The position numbers and the translations under genes were made by a program. A DNA stretch of 64,000 nucleotides from Microbacterium pygmaeum (lineage in GTDB: Bacteria; Actinomycetota; Actinomycetes; Actinomycetales; Microbacteriaceae), in contig NZ_LT629692.1 in assembly GCF_900100885.1 (NCBI RefSeq), positions 1,860,001 through 1,924,000 of the forward strand, given 5' to 3'. The notes beneath the pieces were generated by a model that saw only the letters and a program-made list of their open reading frames with translations, was not told where the DNA came from and made no database searches. Each line of letters starts with the position of its first letter. Positions within the stretch are counted from its first letter, which is position 1. Below are positions 24,330 to 32,718 of the stretch, in pieces.

Positions 24330-25370
24330 TCAGACGCGGTCGGCGTCCAGCACCACCATGATCTTGCCGGCAGTGCCGTCCCCGGCGGCGAGGCCGGTGA
24401 ACGCATCGTGAGCCCCGTCCATGCCCACGCTATGGCTGATCAGCTCGGCGGCGGCGGCGGGGGCCCCCGACATCCACTCGGCGGCGGCGCGGAAGTCGTC
24501 GTTCGAGTAGGTGAAGCTTCCGACGATCGAACGCTCCGCGGTGCTGATGCGGAACGCGTCGAGAGTGAGCGTCGGCGAGCCCATACCGACCAGGCAGACG
24601 CGGCCGCCCAGGCGCGTGGCGCTCAGCGCATCATTGAGAGTCTCGCTGAGGCCGACGGCGTCCAGCGCCACGTCGGCGTGCCGCCCGAAGATTCGCTCTG
24701 CGGCATCGGGCACGCTCTCTTCGCGTGGGTCGACGACGATCACGTTCAAGCGCTCGAGCAGCGCTCTTCGGCTGTCCATGACCTCGGTGACGAGGATCTT
24801 CTTCACTCCCGCCATCTGCAGGGCCAGGACGATCGACTGACCGATGGGCCCGCCGCCCAGAACGATGACGGCGTCGCCCGGCCCAGCATCGACGCGGCGC
24901 ACCGCGTTGACGGCGACCGCGAGCGGCTCGATGAGCGCGCCGTAAAGGACCGGCATCGATTCGGGCAGAACGACGACGTTGCGGGCAGGCACGACGATGC
25001 GCTCGGCGAATGCGGCGATGAGTTCGGGCGCGACACCCAGTACCCGCTTCCAGGGGTCGTGCTGCTCGCGGCCTGCATAGGTCTGGATGTCTTCCGGCGG
25101 GAGGATCACCGGGTTCACCGTCACAAGAGTGCCGAGAGCGAGGTCGCTGCGCTCGACGTCGGCACCGATCGAATGCACGACGCCGACCGTCTCGTGCCCC
25201 ATCACCTGACCGCGCACGCGACGACCGTTCTCGCCGGTGAACCCGTGCACATCGGATCCGCAGATGCCGGTCGCAATGACCCGCACCTCGACGTCTTCCG
25301 AGCCCACGATCGGGTCATCCACGGTGGAGATGGTGAGTCGACCGAAATCCTCGAGAACGAGAGCTTGCAT
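24330..25370 (-). CDS. Zinc-type alcohol/polyol dehydrogenase (MDR family)
   Basis: A 346-residue medium-chain dehydrogenase. The catalytic zinc ligands are C37 (GICGSDVHG) and H59-E60 (GHETVG). The NAD-binding loop is VIVLGGGPIGQSIVLAL (about 167-183). The four structural-zinc cysteines usual in this family are not visible in the 90-120 region. The C-terminal ISHSVGMDGAHDAF segment resembles sorbitol/threonine dehydrogenase relatives. It probably oxidises a sugar or polyol feeding the catabolic genes beyond the IclR gene. AGGAGG lies nine bases before the ATG, just downstream of a GGTTCA-N6-TGAACC operator. Confidence 0.85.
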   Translation of the reverse strand: MQALVLEDFGRLTISTVDDPIVGSEDVEVRVIATGICGSDVHGFTGENGRRVRGQVMGHETVGVVHSIGADVERSDLALGTLVTVNPVILPPEDIQTYAGREQHDPWKRVLGVAPELIAAFAERIVVPARNVVVLPESMPVLYGALIEPLAVAVNAVRRVDAGPGDAVIVLGGGPIGQSIVLALQMAGVKKILVTEVMDSRRALLERLNVIVVDPREESVPDAAERIFGRHADVALDAVGLSETLNDALSATRLGGRVCLVGMGSPTLTLDAFRISTAERSIVGSFTYSNDDFRAAAEWMSGAPAAAAELISHSVGMDGAHDAFTGLAAGDGTAGKIMVVLDADRV

Positions 25371-25385
25371 CGTTGCGAACCTCCT

Positions 25386-25403
25386 GGTTCACAGACGTGA
25401 ACC
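25386..25403. promoter_or_regulatory. IclR-type operator upstream of the dehydrogenase
   Basis: GGTTCA-CAGACG-TGAACC, 15 bases upstream of the dehydrogenase start. The half-sites and the six-base spacing are identical to the palindrome at 26285-26302 on the other side of the iclR gene. Confidence 0.75.
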
Positions 25404-25453
25404 GCGTCTTTTGTGTGCGAACCAGATCAGACTGCGGCATGCAACGCGATATG

Positions 25454-26233
25454 TCAACGAGCGTGAGTGATCGCCGGCTCCAGGCCGAGATCGCCCTGCA
25501 GTCGCTGCGCCGTCCTCTGCAACGCGGGAAGGAGATCGTGTGGCCAGTTCTCGCTCGAGCGGTACAGCGGCATCGTGATGCTCATCGCGGTGATAACACC
25601 CAGCGCGCCGGTGTGGAGCGGCACCGCGACGCAACGGCATCCCTCGACGAACTCCTCATCATCAAGCGCGAATCCGCTCAGCGCGCACTCGCTGAGCGTA
25701 GCGAGCAGTCGTTCGGGTTCGACGACCGTTCGGGTCGTCAGCTGCGCGAGGGGAGCGGCGCTGACGCGCTCGGCTCGCTCGGCCGGCGCGAGCTGGCTGA
25801 GCAACGCCTTGCCGATGCCGGTCGCGTGCGAGGGCAGTCGCATGCCCACCGAGGACACGAGTCGCATGGGGTGGGCGGACTCGCTGATCGCGATGTAGAC
25901 ATTCTCCAGGCCGTCGAGGCGCGCCAACTGGACGGTCTCGCCGGTGTCTCGCGCGAGTGCATCCATCAGAGGCTTCGCTCGCTCGACGAGATCGTCGTGG
26001 CCACGGTACGTGTGGCCGACCTGCCAGGCGCGCAGACCGACGCGGTATCGGCGCGCGGCGTCGCGCTCGATCCAGCCCGATTCATGCATCGTTCCCAGCA
26101 GGGCACTCGCGCTGGATTTCGGAAGCGACAGGGCGTCGGACAGGTCGGCGAACGTGGCCGATCCGGTGGCCGACAGATAGTCGAGGACGGCCAGCGCTCG
26201 GCTGGCGGATTTGACGGATACCGCGACGCTCAT
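25454..26233 (-). CDS. IclR family transcriptional regulator (sugar-acid cluster)
   Basis: A 259-residue IclR-type regulator. An N-terminal winged helix-turn-helix (about 8-65: VKSASRALAVLDYL, SLPKSSASALLGTM) is followed by the IclR effector domain (SSVGMRLPSHATGIGKALLSQL, the family's conserved region, about residues 120-145). It lies between the dehydrogenase gene, transcribed in the same direction, and the divergent rhamnonate dehydratase-like operon. The two matching palindromes on its two sides are its probable operators. The effector is likely a sugar acid or its keto-deoxy product. Confidence 0.9.
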   Translation of the reverse strand: MSVAVSVKSASRALAVLDYLSATGSATFADLSDALSLPKSSASALLGTMHESGWIERDAARRYRVGLRAWQVGHTYRGHDDLVERAKPLMDALARDTGETVQLARLDGLENVYIAISESAHPMRLVSSVGMRLPSHATGIGKALLSQLAPAERAERVSAAPLAQLTTRTVVEPERLLATLSECALSGFALDDEEFVEGCRCVAVPLHTGALGVITAMSITMPLYRSSENWPHDLLPALQRTAQRLQGDLGLEPAITHAR

Positions 26234-26284
26234 TGACAGCCTTCCACCAGATCGTGAATCATGTGGGACACCAGTATGACCATA

Positions 26285-26302
26285 GGTTCACACATATGAA
26301 CC
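26285..26302. promoter_or_regulatory. IclR-type operator between iclR and the dehydratase operon
   Basis: GGTTCA-CACATA-TGAACC (AGG...CCT extends the symmetry by one base on each side), ending 12 bases before the dehydratase ATG at 26315. It has the same half-sites and spacing as 25386-25403. Confidence 0.78.
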
Positions 26303-26314
26303 TGCTACGCAAGG

Positions 26315-27556
26315 ATGCCAGCCACTGTGGACTTTCTCGACTCCGATCGCATCGTCTCCGTTCGTGCTTACGTCGTCCCGGGGAACGTACAACCACCCGC
26401 GGTGCCGGATCCGTCGCTTGTGAGCGAAGAGGTTTACAACTGGCAGCGGCAGAAGGTCGCCAACCCGATGACGAAGTATCCCGAGTTCCGGGACAACCGC
26501 ACGGCCGCGATCGGCAGGAACGCTGGGGGAACGGTGATCGTGCAGGTTGAGTCGGCCTCGGGAGTCGTCGGGATCGGCACGACCAATGGCGGGGTGGTCT
26601 CGGCATCGATCGTCGAGCTGCACCTCGCCGACGTGGTCGAGGGGGAGTCGCCGTACGCTCACGAGCGGATCTGGGACCGGATGTTCCGCAGCACCCTCGC
26701 GTACGGCCGGAAAGGCGTCGTCCTGCATGCCATCTCCGCGGTCGACCTGGCCGTCTGGGACCTGCACGGCAAGCTGACGCAGACCCCCGTGTGGTCGCTA
26801 CTCGGCGGCAGGACGCTGGACGCGATCGAGGTCTACGCGACCGGTCCGAGCGCCGCAGCTATCCAGAACCTCGGCTTCTGGGGTGCGAAGCTGCCGCTCA
26901 CGTGGGGACCCAGCGAAGGGGTCGACGGCTTCCGTCGCAACATCGCGCGTGCCGAGGCGGCGCGAGCGGCGGTCGGGCCGGATTACCCGCTGTTCTACGA
27001 CTGCTGGATGGCGCTGGATGTCGATTATGCGGCGCGGCTCGCAGCCGAACTCGAACCGCTTGGGTTCCTCTGGATCGAAGAGCCGTTGCTGCCCGACGAC
27101 TACGCCGGTCACTCGGAGCTGCGGCGTCGGATGCCCTCGACGATGATGCTCAATACCGGAGAGCACGAGTACACGGCGTTCGGCCACAAACTTCTGTGCG
27201 AAGCCGGCGTGGACATCCTTCAGCCTGATCCGAACTGGTGCGGTGGCATCACCGAGCTCCGGCGCATCGCCTCGATCGCCGTCGCCTTCGGCAAACGGAT
27301 CATTCCGCACGTCGGCGGCCAGTACGCCTACCACTTCCTGGCATCATTTCCGCAGACGTTCGTCGCGGAGTTCCCCGTGATGACGGATGACTGCACCGAG
27401 ATCCGCACATTCCACACGCCGCTCCTGCTCGGGGAGGCTCTTCCGGTCGACGGTCGCATCGTGCTCGACGACAGCCCTGGCTTCGGTCTCATGCTCAGCG
27501 AGGATGCGAATCTGGTGCGCCCCATGACCCGCGAGACCCTCGCCGCGTTCGCATGA
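26315..27556 (+). CDS. Enolase-superfamily sugar-acid dehydratase, L-rhamnonate dehydratase-like
   Basis: A 413-residue member of the mandelate racemase branch of the enolase superfamily. Overall pattern and motifs match L-rhamnonate dehydratase: ANPMTKYPEFRDNR near the N terminus, YATGPSAAAIQNLGF, GAKLPLTWGPSEG, then metal ligands D229 (FYDCWM), E255 (WIEEPL) and E283 (TGEHEY), and the catalytic H332 (IPHVGGQYAYHF). It would dehydrate a six-carbon aldonate to the 2-keto-3-deoxy acid. Rhamnonate, lyxonate or a related acid is possible. It starts at the ATG 12 bases after the IclR-type palindrome and overlaps the next gene by four bases. Confidence 0.85.
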   Translation: MPATVDFLDSDRIVSVRAYVVPGNVQPPAVPDPSLVSEEVYNWQRQKVANPMTKYPEFRDNRTAAIGRNAGGTVIVQVESASGVVGIGTTNGGVVSASIVELHLADVVEGESPYAHERIWDRMFRSTLAYGRKGVVLHAISAVDLAVWDLHGKLTQTPVWSLLGGRTLDAIEVYATGPSAAAIQNLGFWGAKLPLTWGPSEGVDGFRRNIARAEAARAAVGPDYPLFYDCWMALDVDYAARLAAELEPLGFLWIEEPLLPDDYAGHSELRRRMPSTMMLNTGEHEYTAFGHKLLCEAGVDILQPDPNWCGGITELRRIASIAVAFGKRIIPHVGGQYAYHFLASFPQTFVAEFPVMTDDCTEIRTFHTPLLLGEALPVDGRIVLDDSPGFGLMLSEDANLVRPMTRETLAAFA

Positions 27557-28632
27557 CCCGCCGCGCGCGCATCGCGGTTCTCGGAGCCGGGTGGTGGTCG
27601 AGTACCGTTCATCTGCCGGCGCTGGCAGGCAATCCGCGTGCCGAGCTCGTCGCGGTCTGCGACCCGAATGCATCTCGGGCCCGCCTCGCTGCATCGACCT
27701 TCGGTGGGAGGCCGTTCACCGACGTCGATGACCTGCTCGCCCGGATCCCGCTCGACGGGGTGGTCATCGCCACCCCGCACACGACCCACTTCGCAGCCGC
27801 AGAGGCCGCACTGCGGGTCGGCGTGAACGTGCTGGTCGAGAAGCCTCTGGCGACGACCGCCTCGGACGCCTGGGCTCTCGTGGAGCTCGCCCGCGAGCGG
27901 TCTTGCCTGCTCGCGGCGGGCCTGACCTACCAGTACGCGGCCGCCGCGCCGCAAATCCGCGATGCCGTGCAGACCGACATCGGCGAGTTGCGGAGCATCA
28001 ACGCCGAGTTCTCGTCGACGACGCTCGGCCTGTTCCGCGTCGTCGATCCCGAGGATGCGCGCCTCGACGATGCTGCGGCCCCGCACGGTACGACCTACTC
28101 CGACCCGGAGACCGGCGGCGGTCAGGCTCACACTCAGATGACGCACCTGCTGGGCGGCGTTCTGTGGGCGGCGGGGCGCCAGGCAATCGAGGTGTCGGCG
28201 TTCACGGCACACCACGGGTTGGCCGTCGATCTCGTGGATGCCGTCGCCTTCAGTCTTGACGGCGGTGCACTCGCCGCCGCGTCGTCGACGGGCACCACCC
28301 CGCCTGGCGTTGCCCCGCGCCATCGCATCAGATTCCACGGCACGAAGGGGATGGTGGAGTGGGACATGCTGCGCGCGGACGCGGTCGTGCATCTGGAGGG
28401 CGGACTCATGCGTGCGATCGACAATCCTGTCGACAGCCCCTCATATGCGAAGGGGCGGGTCACCGAATCCTTCGTCGAGTCGATCCTCGACGGGACCCCC
28501 ACGCCTGCGCCGGCCTTTGCCGCGGCCGCCTCCGTGGCCCTGATCGAAGCGACGCTGCGCTCCGCGCAAGAGCGTCGGGTCCTGGAGGTCAGTCAGGCGC
28601 CGGCTGCGCTGTTCGATTCCCTCCCCAGCTGA
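27553..28632 (+). CDS. Gfo/Idh/MocA family oxidoreductase (first)
   Basis: A 359-residue NAD(P)-dependent sugar-type oxidoreductase. The N-terminal Rossmann motif is AVLGAGWWSSTVHLPAL (about 5-22), then VVIATPHTTHFAAAEAAL and VLVEKPLATT with the conserved EKP Lys. The C-terminal alpha/beta domain has TGGGQAHTQMTHLLGGVLW, where the conserved His would lie. Members oxidise or epimerise sugars, inositols and their derivatives. It is translationally coupled (ATGA) to the dehydratase. The transcript probably ends within the next 100 bases. Confidence 0.88.
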   Translation: MTRRARIAVLGAGWWSSTVHLPALAGNPRAELVAVCDPNASRARLAASTFGGRPFTDVDDLLARIPLDGVVIATPHTTHFAAAEAALRVGVNVLVEKPLATTASDAWALVELARERSCLLAAGLTYQYAAAAPQIRDAVQTDIGELRSINAEFSSTTLGLFRVVDPEDARLDDAAAPHGTTYSDPETGGGQAHTQMTHLLGGVLWAAGRQAIEVSAFTAHHGLAVDLVDAVAFSLDGGALAAASSTGTTPPGVAPRHRIRFHGTKGMVEWDMLRADAVVHLEGGLMRAIDNPVDSPSYAKGRVTESFVESILDGTPTPAPAFAAAASVALIEATLRSAQERRVLEVSQAPAALFDSLPS

Positions 28633-28645
28633 TACGTCGTTCCCC

Positions 28646-28675
28646 TTGCGCGTGATCACCCCGCCTGCATACACT
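28646..28675 (+). promoter_or_regulatory. Promoter of the LLM flavoenzyme gene
   Basis: TTGCGC (-35, 28646-28651) and TACACT (-10, 28670-28675) are 18 bases apart. The LacI-type site at 28679-28690 sits on the expected transcription start. Confidence 0.6.
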
Positions 28676-28678
28676 AAA

Positions 28679-28690
28679 TGAAACCTTTCA
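28679..28690. promoter_or_regulatory. LacI-type operator (site A)
   Basis: TGAAACCTTTCA, a dyad matching the consensus TGAAACGTTTCA in 11 of 12 positions. It is immediately downstream of the -10 box. Confidence 0.7.
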
Positions 28691-28722
28691 GTTGCATCCT
28701 GTCACCGAAGTCAGGTCGAGTG

Positions 28723-28753
28723 GGCTCCTTCCCGCCGATGAGAGGCGGGAGCC
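28723..28753 (+). promoter_or_regulatory. Hairpin overlapping the ribosome binding site of the LLM gene
   Basis: CCCGCC (28731-28736) pairs with GGCGGG (28744-28749), and GGCT (28723-28726) with AGCC (28750-28753), leaving a small bulge. The stem covers the GAGGCGGGA ribosome site and ends one base before the ATG at 28755, so it could mask it. Confidence 0.4.
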
Positions 28754-28754
28754 G

Positions 28755-29804
28755 ATGAGCATTGACAGCGGACTGCGGGAGCGCCTCCGACTCGGGCTCG
28801 CCGCGCCCGTCTTCGCGGCGCCGGGCATCGTAGGACTGAGGACGCCATCGCTCGAGCAGGCTTCTTGGAATGTCGTGCGGGACGCAGTGCGGACAGCCGA
28901 GGCGCTGGGTTACGACTCAGCCTGGTTCTCGGACCACCTTTTCCTCGGCCGCGACGGCGCCTTTTTCGAGAGCTGGACGGCGATGTCGGTGGCTGCGGGG
29001 TTCACCGACCGCATCCGTCTCGTCAACAATCACTTGGGTGTGGGACTGCGTGATCCGCGCGTGCTTGGGAAGATGGCGACTTCGCTCGCTGCGATCTCGG
29101 GGGGCCGGGTCGATCTCTTCCTCGGCCGCGGGTACCGCGAGAGCGAGTATCGCGCGTATGGACAGCTGTGGCCCACGGACGAGGTCCGCACAGACCGCCT
29201 CGCGGAAGCGATCGACGTCATCGGGGCGCTGTGGCCTGGCGAACCCGTCGACTTCGCGGGCGAGTTCTGGTCGCTGCGGGACGCCGTCGCGAAGCCGACG
29301 GATGCGCCCCCGCTGGTGTGGGTAGGCGGGCCATTAGACGCCGAGACGCTTGCCGTCATCGCATCGCGCGCCGGCGGATGGAACAGCTTTCCGCTCGGTC
29401 TGGGTGACTACCGCGCCGCCGCCGAGCAGGTCGACGGCGCCTGCGCGGCGATCGGACGTGACCCTGCGACTGTTCGAAGATCGCTCGAGACGCAAGTGCT
29501 CGTGCTCGAGAGCGACGATGAGCTGGACGACTGGATCGATCGCTGGGCGAGGCTGCGGGAAGCGTTGCATGGCGGAGGGCACACCGCGGACGAGATGCCC
29601 CCAGCGGGAGCCTTCGCGCGGGAGAGCCTGCAGCGCCTGTGCCGCGACCAGTTCATCGTTGGAACCCGTGATCACGTCGTCTCACGCATCCGCGAATACC
29701 GGGATGCGGGTGTCACCGACCTGGTCTGCTGGTTCATGGACGCGCCGGGTACGGGCTCCATGACCGTGCTGGCCGAGCTGCGTTCGCGCTGGGAAGTGCC
29801 TTGA
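28755..29804 (+). CDS. LLM-class (luciferase-like) flavin-dependent monooxygenase
   Basis: A 349-residue TIM-barrel flavoenzyme of the luciferase-like / F420-dependent group. Family features include TAEALGYDSAWFSDHLFL near the N terminus, IRLVNNHLGVGLRDPRVLGKMATSLAAISGGRVDLFLGRGYRESEY, and a C-terminal FIVGTRDHVVSRIREYRDAGVTDLVCW. Whether FMN or F420 is used cannot be told. Such enzymes are not part of textbook sugar-acid pathways, so the cluster's substrate may carry a group that needs oxygenation. I chose the ATG at 28755 because of the ribosome site GAGGCGGGA; the frame begins further upstream. It has its own promoter and a LacI-type site. Confidence 0.85.
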   Translation: MSIDSGLRERLRLGLAAPVFAAPGIVGLRTPSLEQASWNVVRDAVRTAEALGYDSAWFSDHLFLGRDGAFFESWTAMSVAAGFTDRIRLVNNHLGVGLRDPRVLGKMATSLAAISGGRVDLFLGRGYRESEYRAYGQLWPTDEVRTDRLAEAIDVIGALWPGEPVDFAGEFWSLRDAVAKPTDAPPLVWVGGPLDAETLAVIASRAGGWNSFPLGLGDYRAAAEQVDGACAAIGRDPATVRRSLETQVLVLESDDELDDWIDRWARLREALHGGGHTADEMPPAGAFARESLQRLCRDQFIVGTRDHVVSRIREYRDAGVTDLVCWFMDAPGTGSMTVLAELRSRWEVP

Positions 29805-29816
29805 TGCTTCCCACTT

Positions 29817-29828
29817 CGAAACGTTTCA
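29817..29828. promoter_or_regulatory. LacI-type operator (site B)
   Basis: CGAAACGTTTCA, 11 of 12 matches to the consensus with a perfect GAAACGTTTC core. A possible -10 box, TACGGT (29831-29836), follows directly, so bound repressor would block RNA polymerase at the eight-gene operon. Confidence 0.75.
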
Positions 29829-29868
29829 GATACGGTAAGGGCAATCACACAGAAGCGAGAGGGTCTCG

Positions 29869-31092
29869 ATGACGAGACGAACGACTCCCTTGGGGGTGGC
29901 CCTGGTAGGTGCAGGGTTCATGGGCGGCAGACACCTGCTCGGCTACGCTGCCCTCGACGCGGCCGGCTACGACCGCATCACCGTGGCGGCGATCGTGGAC
30001 GTCAATCCCGAGACGGCGACCGCGCGGGCTCTGGAGGTCGAGCAGCTGCTCGGCAATCGGCCGGCGGTCTACACGCGGCTCGAAGACGCCTTCGCCGATG
30101 CGGCCGTAGAAGCGGTCGACATCGTGACCGATCCGCGCACGCACCACACAATCGCCGCTCAGGCGTTCGACGCGGGGCGTCACGTGATCTGCGAGAAGCC
30201 GCTCGCTCTGACCGTCAGCACGGGTCGTTCGATGGTCGTGGCCGCCGAGCGAGCCGGGCTCGTGCTGGCGACCGCGGAAAACTATCGCCGCGGTGGCTCG
30301 AACCGGCTGGCCAAGGCCGTCATCGACTCGGGCGCGCTGGGCGAGCTCTTCCTTTTCCGCGAGGTGCGCGTCGGAGGGGATGACAGAGTCATCATCAGCC
30401 CTTGGCGGCACATGAAGCGCTCGGGGTCGATCGGCCTGGACATGTCGATCCACTACGCGGACATCATCGAGTACCTGCTCGGGCCCGTGCATACGGTCTG
30501 GGGCCGCGGATTCATCGCCGAGCCCCAGCGCGTCCCCGCCGGCGGCGGCACGCCGATCATCGCTGACGGCGAAGACTCACTGGTCGTGGCCATGCGGACC
30601 GAATCGGGCGTCGACGTGCACTTGGCGTATATCCCGTCCGGTCGGGGCCTGGCCTACGGCGAGCGGGTGCTGCACGGCCGGAACGGTTCCCTGGTGATCC
30701 CTGCCGACCGTACGGACGGGGACGTCGTGCTCCATCTGGCGGACGGCACTCGTCGAGGAGCCGAGATCGCCGACCTGCTCGGAGAGGATTTCGCGCTCGA
30801 TGCCATCACCCGCGCGGTGCTGGGAGAGGACGGGACCGGCGGAAAGGGCGCGCCGTGGGCGGGGGTGGATGCCGGGCATCTGGCCATCGAACTCGCCGAC
30901 TTCGCCGATGCGGTGCTCGACGGGCGCCCACCGGAGGTCGACGGCGTGGGGGGACTGCGAGCACTCGCGATCGTGCACGCGGCCTTCGAGTCGGGCGTCC
31001 TTGACCGCGCCGTCTCGGTGGACGAAGTGCTCGAGGGATCGCTGCACGCCTACCAGGACGACATCGATGCGCAGTTCACAGAGGTGGCATGA
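29869..31092 (+). CDS. Gfo/Idh/MocA family oxidoreductase (second), first gene of the main operon
   Basis: A 407-residue sugar-type oxidoreductase. The Rossmann motif is ALVGAGFMGGRHLLG (about 8-22), with VDIVTDPRTHHTIAAQAF and VICEKPLALTVS (EKP motif). The middle holds a GSIGLDMSIHYADIIEYLLGPV stretch with the typical conserved His region. At 407 residues it is longer than average because of C-terminal additions. A leader with AGAAGCGAGAGGG lies before the ATG. It begins an operon of eight genes joined by short overlaps (31089 to 37472), controlled by operator site B. It probably oxidises the imported sugar or a derivative of it. Confidence 0.88.
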   Translation: MTRRTTPLGVALVGAGFMGGRHLLGYAALDAAGYDRITVAAIVDVNPETATARALEVEQLLGNRPAVYTRLEDAFADAAVEAVDIVTDPRTHHTIAAQAFDAGRHVICEKPLALTVSTGRSMVVAAERAGLVLATAENYRRGGSNRLAKAVIDSGALGELFLFREVRVGGDDRVIISPWRHMKRSGSIGLDMSIHYADIIEYLLGPVHTVWGRGFIAEPQRVPAGGGTPIIADGEDSLVVAMRTESGVDVHLAYIPSGRGLAYGERVLHGRNGSLVIPADRTDGDVVLHLADGTRRGAEIADLLGEDFALDAITRAVLGEDGTGGKGAPWAGVDAGHLAIELADFADAVLDGRPPEVDGVGGLRALAIVHAAFESGVLDRAVSVDEVLEGSLHAYQDDIDAQFTEVA

Positions 31093-31580
31093 TGACCGAC
31101 GCGCCGTTCCATCAGGTGGCATACGTCGTGACAGACCTCGACGAATCCGTCCGCCATTGGGCCGACGTGCTCGGCGTCGGTCCGTGGAGTGTGTGGACGA
31201 TGGGCCCCGATGTGGTCACGGAGGCGCTGTACCACGGGGCACCCGCGCGCTTCGGGTTCCGGCATGCCCTCGCGTGGTCGGGTTCGGTCCAGATCGAACT
31301 CGTCGAGCCGTTCGAGGGCCCGAGCATCTTCGATGACCAGCTCACCGCCCGTGGCCCCGGGCTCAACCACATCGGCCGGCTCGCCGACGATCACGCCGCC
31401 GCCAGCGCCGCGCTCGTGGAACGCGGCTTCACGCCGCTGCAGAGCGCCTCGTTCGGCGCGAGCGGCGACGGGCGGTTCGCCTACTTCGGGTCACCGAACG
31501 GGGATTCGATCGTCGAGCTCATCCACCCGCCGACGCGCCGGTTCACCCCCGACTACATCTACCCCGTGCAGGAAGGCTGA
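31089..31580 (+). CDS. VOC family protein (glyoxalase/epimerase-like)
   Basis: A 163-residue vicinal oxygen chelate protein of the Glyoxalase_4 / methylmalonyl-CoA epimerase-like group. It starts FHQVAYVVTDLDESVRHWADVLGVGPW (the first beta-alpha-beta-beta-beta module with a metal-ligand His), has a central VQIELVEPFEGPS strand with the Glu, and a second module containing GLNHIGRLADD and IVELIHP. It could isomerise, epimerise or open a ring in the sugar-derived intermediate. It overlaps the previous gene by four bases. Confidence 0.83.
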   Translation: MMTDAPFHQVAYVVTDLDESVRHWADVLGVGPWSVWTMGPDVVTEALYHGAPARFGFRHALAWSGSVQIELVEPFEGPSIFDDQLTARGPGLNHIGRLADDHAAASAALVERGFTPLQSASFGASGDGRFAYFGSPNGDSIVELIHPPTRRFTPDYIYPVQEG

Positions 31581-31581
31581 C

Positions 31582-32718
31582 GTGCGCTCCGCTATCCCGA
31601 TCGCAGAGGTCCAGACGTTCGTCTCCGGGCCCTCCGTCTTCGTGCGCGTGACGACCGAGTCCGGCGTGCGCGGCATCGGCGAGTCCACGGCGTTCGCCTT
31701 CCCACTCGCTGTCGTCGCGGTGGTCGATGCGCTGCGGCCCGCTCTCGTCGGTGCTGATGCGCTGCAGACGACGGACCTGTGGCTGCGCATGTACCGTGCT
31801 CTGGGCTGGCGCGGAATCACGCTCGGCGGCGCGATCAGCGCGATCGATCAGGCGCTCTGGGACATCCGTGGTCGTGTGTTCGAGGAGCCAGTCTGGCAAC
31901 TGCTCGGCGGCCGCGTCCGCCGGGCAGTGCGCGCAATGAAGGTCCTTCCGACAGGCACCCTCGAGGAGGTCGTCGGGCACGCGCGCCAGGCGCAGGACGA
32001 GGGATACACCGCGGTGAAGGTGCTGCTGCATCAGCATGACCACCACACGATGGGCCACGCGGCCCGCATCTCAGATCTCGTCGGGCGGATGGCCGCCATC
32101 CGCGAGGCGACCGGCGACGATCTCGACCTCGGAGTGGAGCTGCACCGCAATATGCAGCCCGGTAACTCGATTGCGCTCATCCGCGAGCTGGCTACATACC
32201 GCCCTCTGTTCGTCGAAGACCCGATCCCGCCCGACAGCGCCCTTTCCTTCGGTGAAGTCTCGGCCAAGAGCGACGTACCGATGGCCGCCGGCGAGCGCAA
32301 CACGACGATCTACGAATTCCGCGAGTACGTCGAGAAGGCAGGCGTCTCCTTCATCCGCCCCGATGTCGGCATCGCCGGAGGATTCACGCACATGACGAAG
32401 ATCTGCGCGCTCGCTGAAGCGCACCATCAGGGGATCATTCCGCACGCCGTCCCCTCGGGCCCCGTCGCGACGATGGCGCACGTGCACCTCGGCATTGCGG
32501 TTCCCAACTGGGAGGTGCAGGAGCACGTCGACCAGGAGCGCGATCCGTTCACCCGGATGGTCGACCAGGTGCCGCGAGTGATCGACGGTTATCTGCATCC
32601 GATCGACGCCCCCGGCCTCGGAATGGAGCTCCGCGACGATGACCTGCGTGCCGGCGAGGTGGCCGTCTTCCCCGTCGCGCCCGACCTCCGCGCGGACGGA
32701 TCGGTGGCGATCCGATGA
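31582..32718 (+). CDS. Enolase-superfamily dehydratase (mannonate/gluconate dehydratase-like)
   Basis: A 378-residue mandelate racemase/muconate lactonizing enzyme-type protein. The metal ligands are E186 (GVELHRN), E212 (FVEDPI) and E238 (AGERN). H188 (in ELHRN) and H288 (IIPHAV) are candidate general acid/base residues. The HRNMQPG and AHVHLG segments resemble D-mannonate/D-gluconate dehydratases. It starts with GTG one base after the VOC stop. It is the second dehydratase in the island, distinct from the rhamnonate-type enzyme, so two different acids or stereoisomers may be handled. Confidence 0.85.
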   Translation: MRSAIPIAEVQTFVSGPSVFVRVTTESGVRGIGESTAFAFPLAVVAVVDALRPALVGADALQTTDLWLRMYRALGWRGITLGGAISAIDQALWDIRGRVFEEPVWQLLGGRVRRAVRAMKVLPTGTLEEVVGHARQAQDEGYTAVKVLLHQHDHHTMGHAARISDLVGRMAAIREATGDDLDLGVELHRNMQPGNSIALIRELATYRPLFVEDPIPPDSALSFGEVSAKSDVPMAAGERNTTIYEFREYVEKAGVSFIRPDVGIAGGFTHMTKICALAEAHHQGIIPHAVPSGPVATMAHVHLGIAVPNWEVQEHVDQERDPFTRMVDQVPRVIDGYLHPIDAPGLGMELRDDDLRAGEVAVFPVAPDLRADGSVAIR

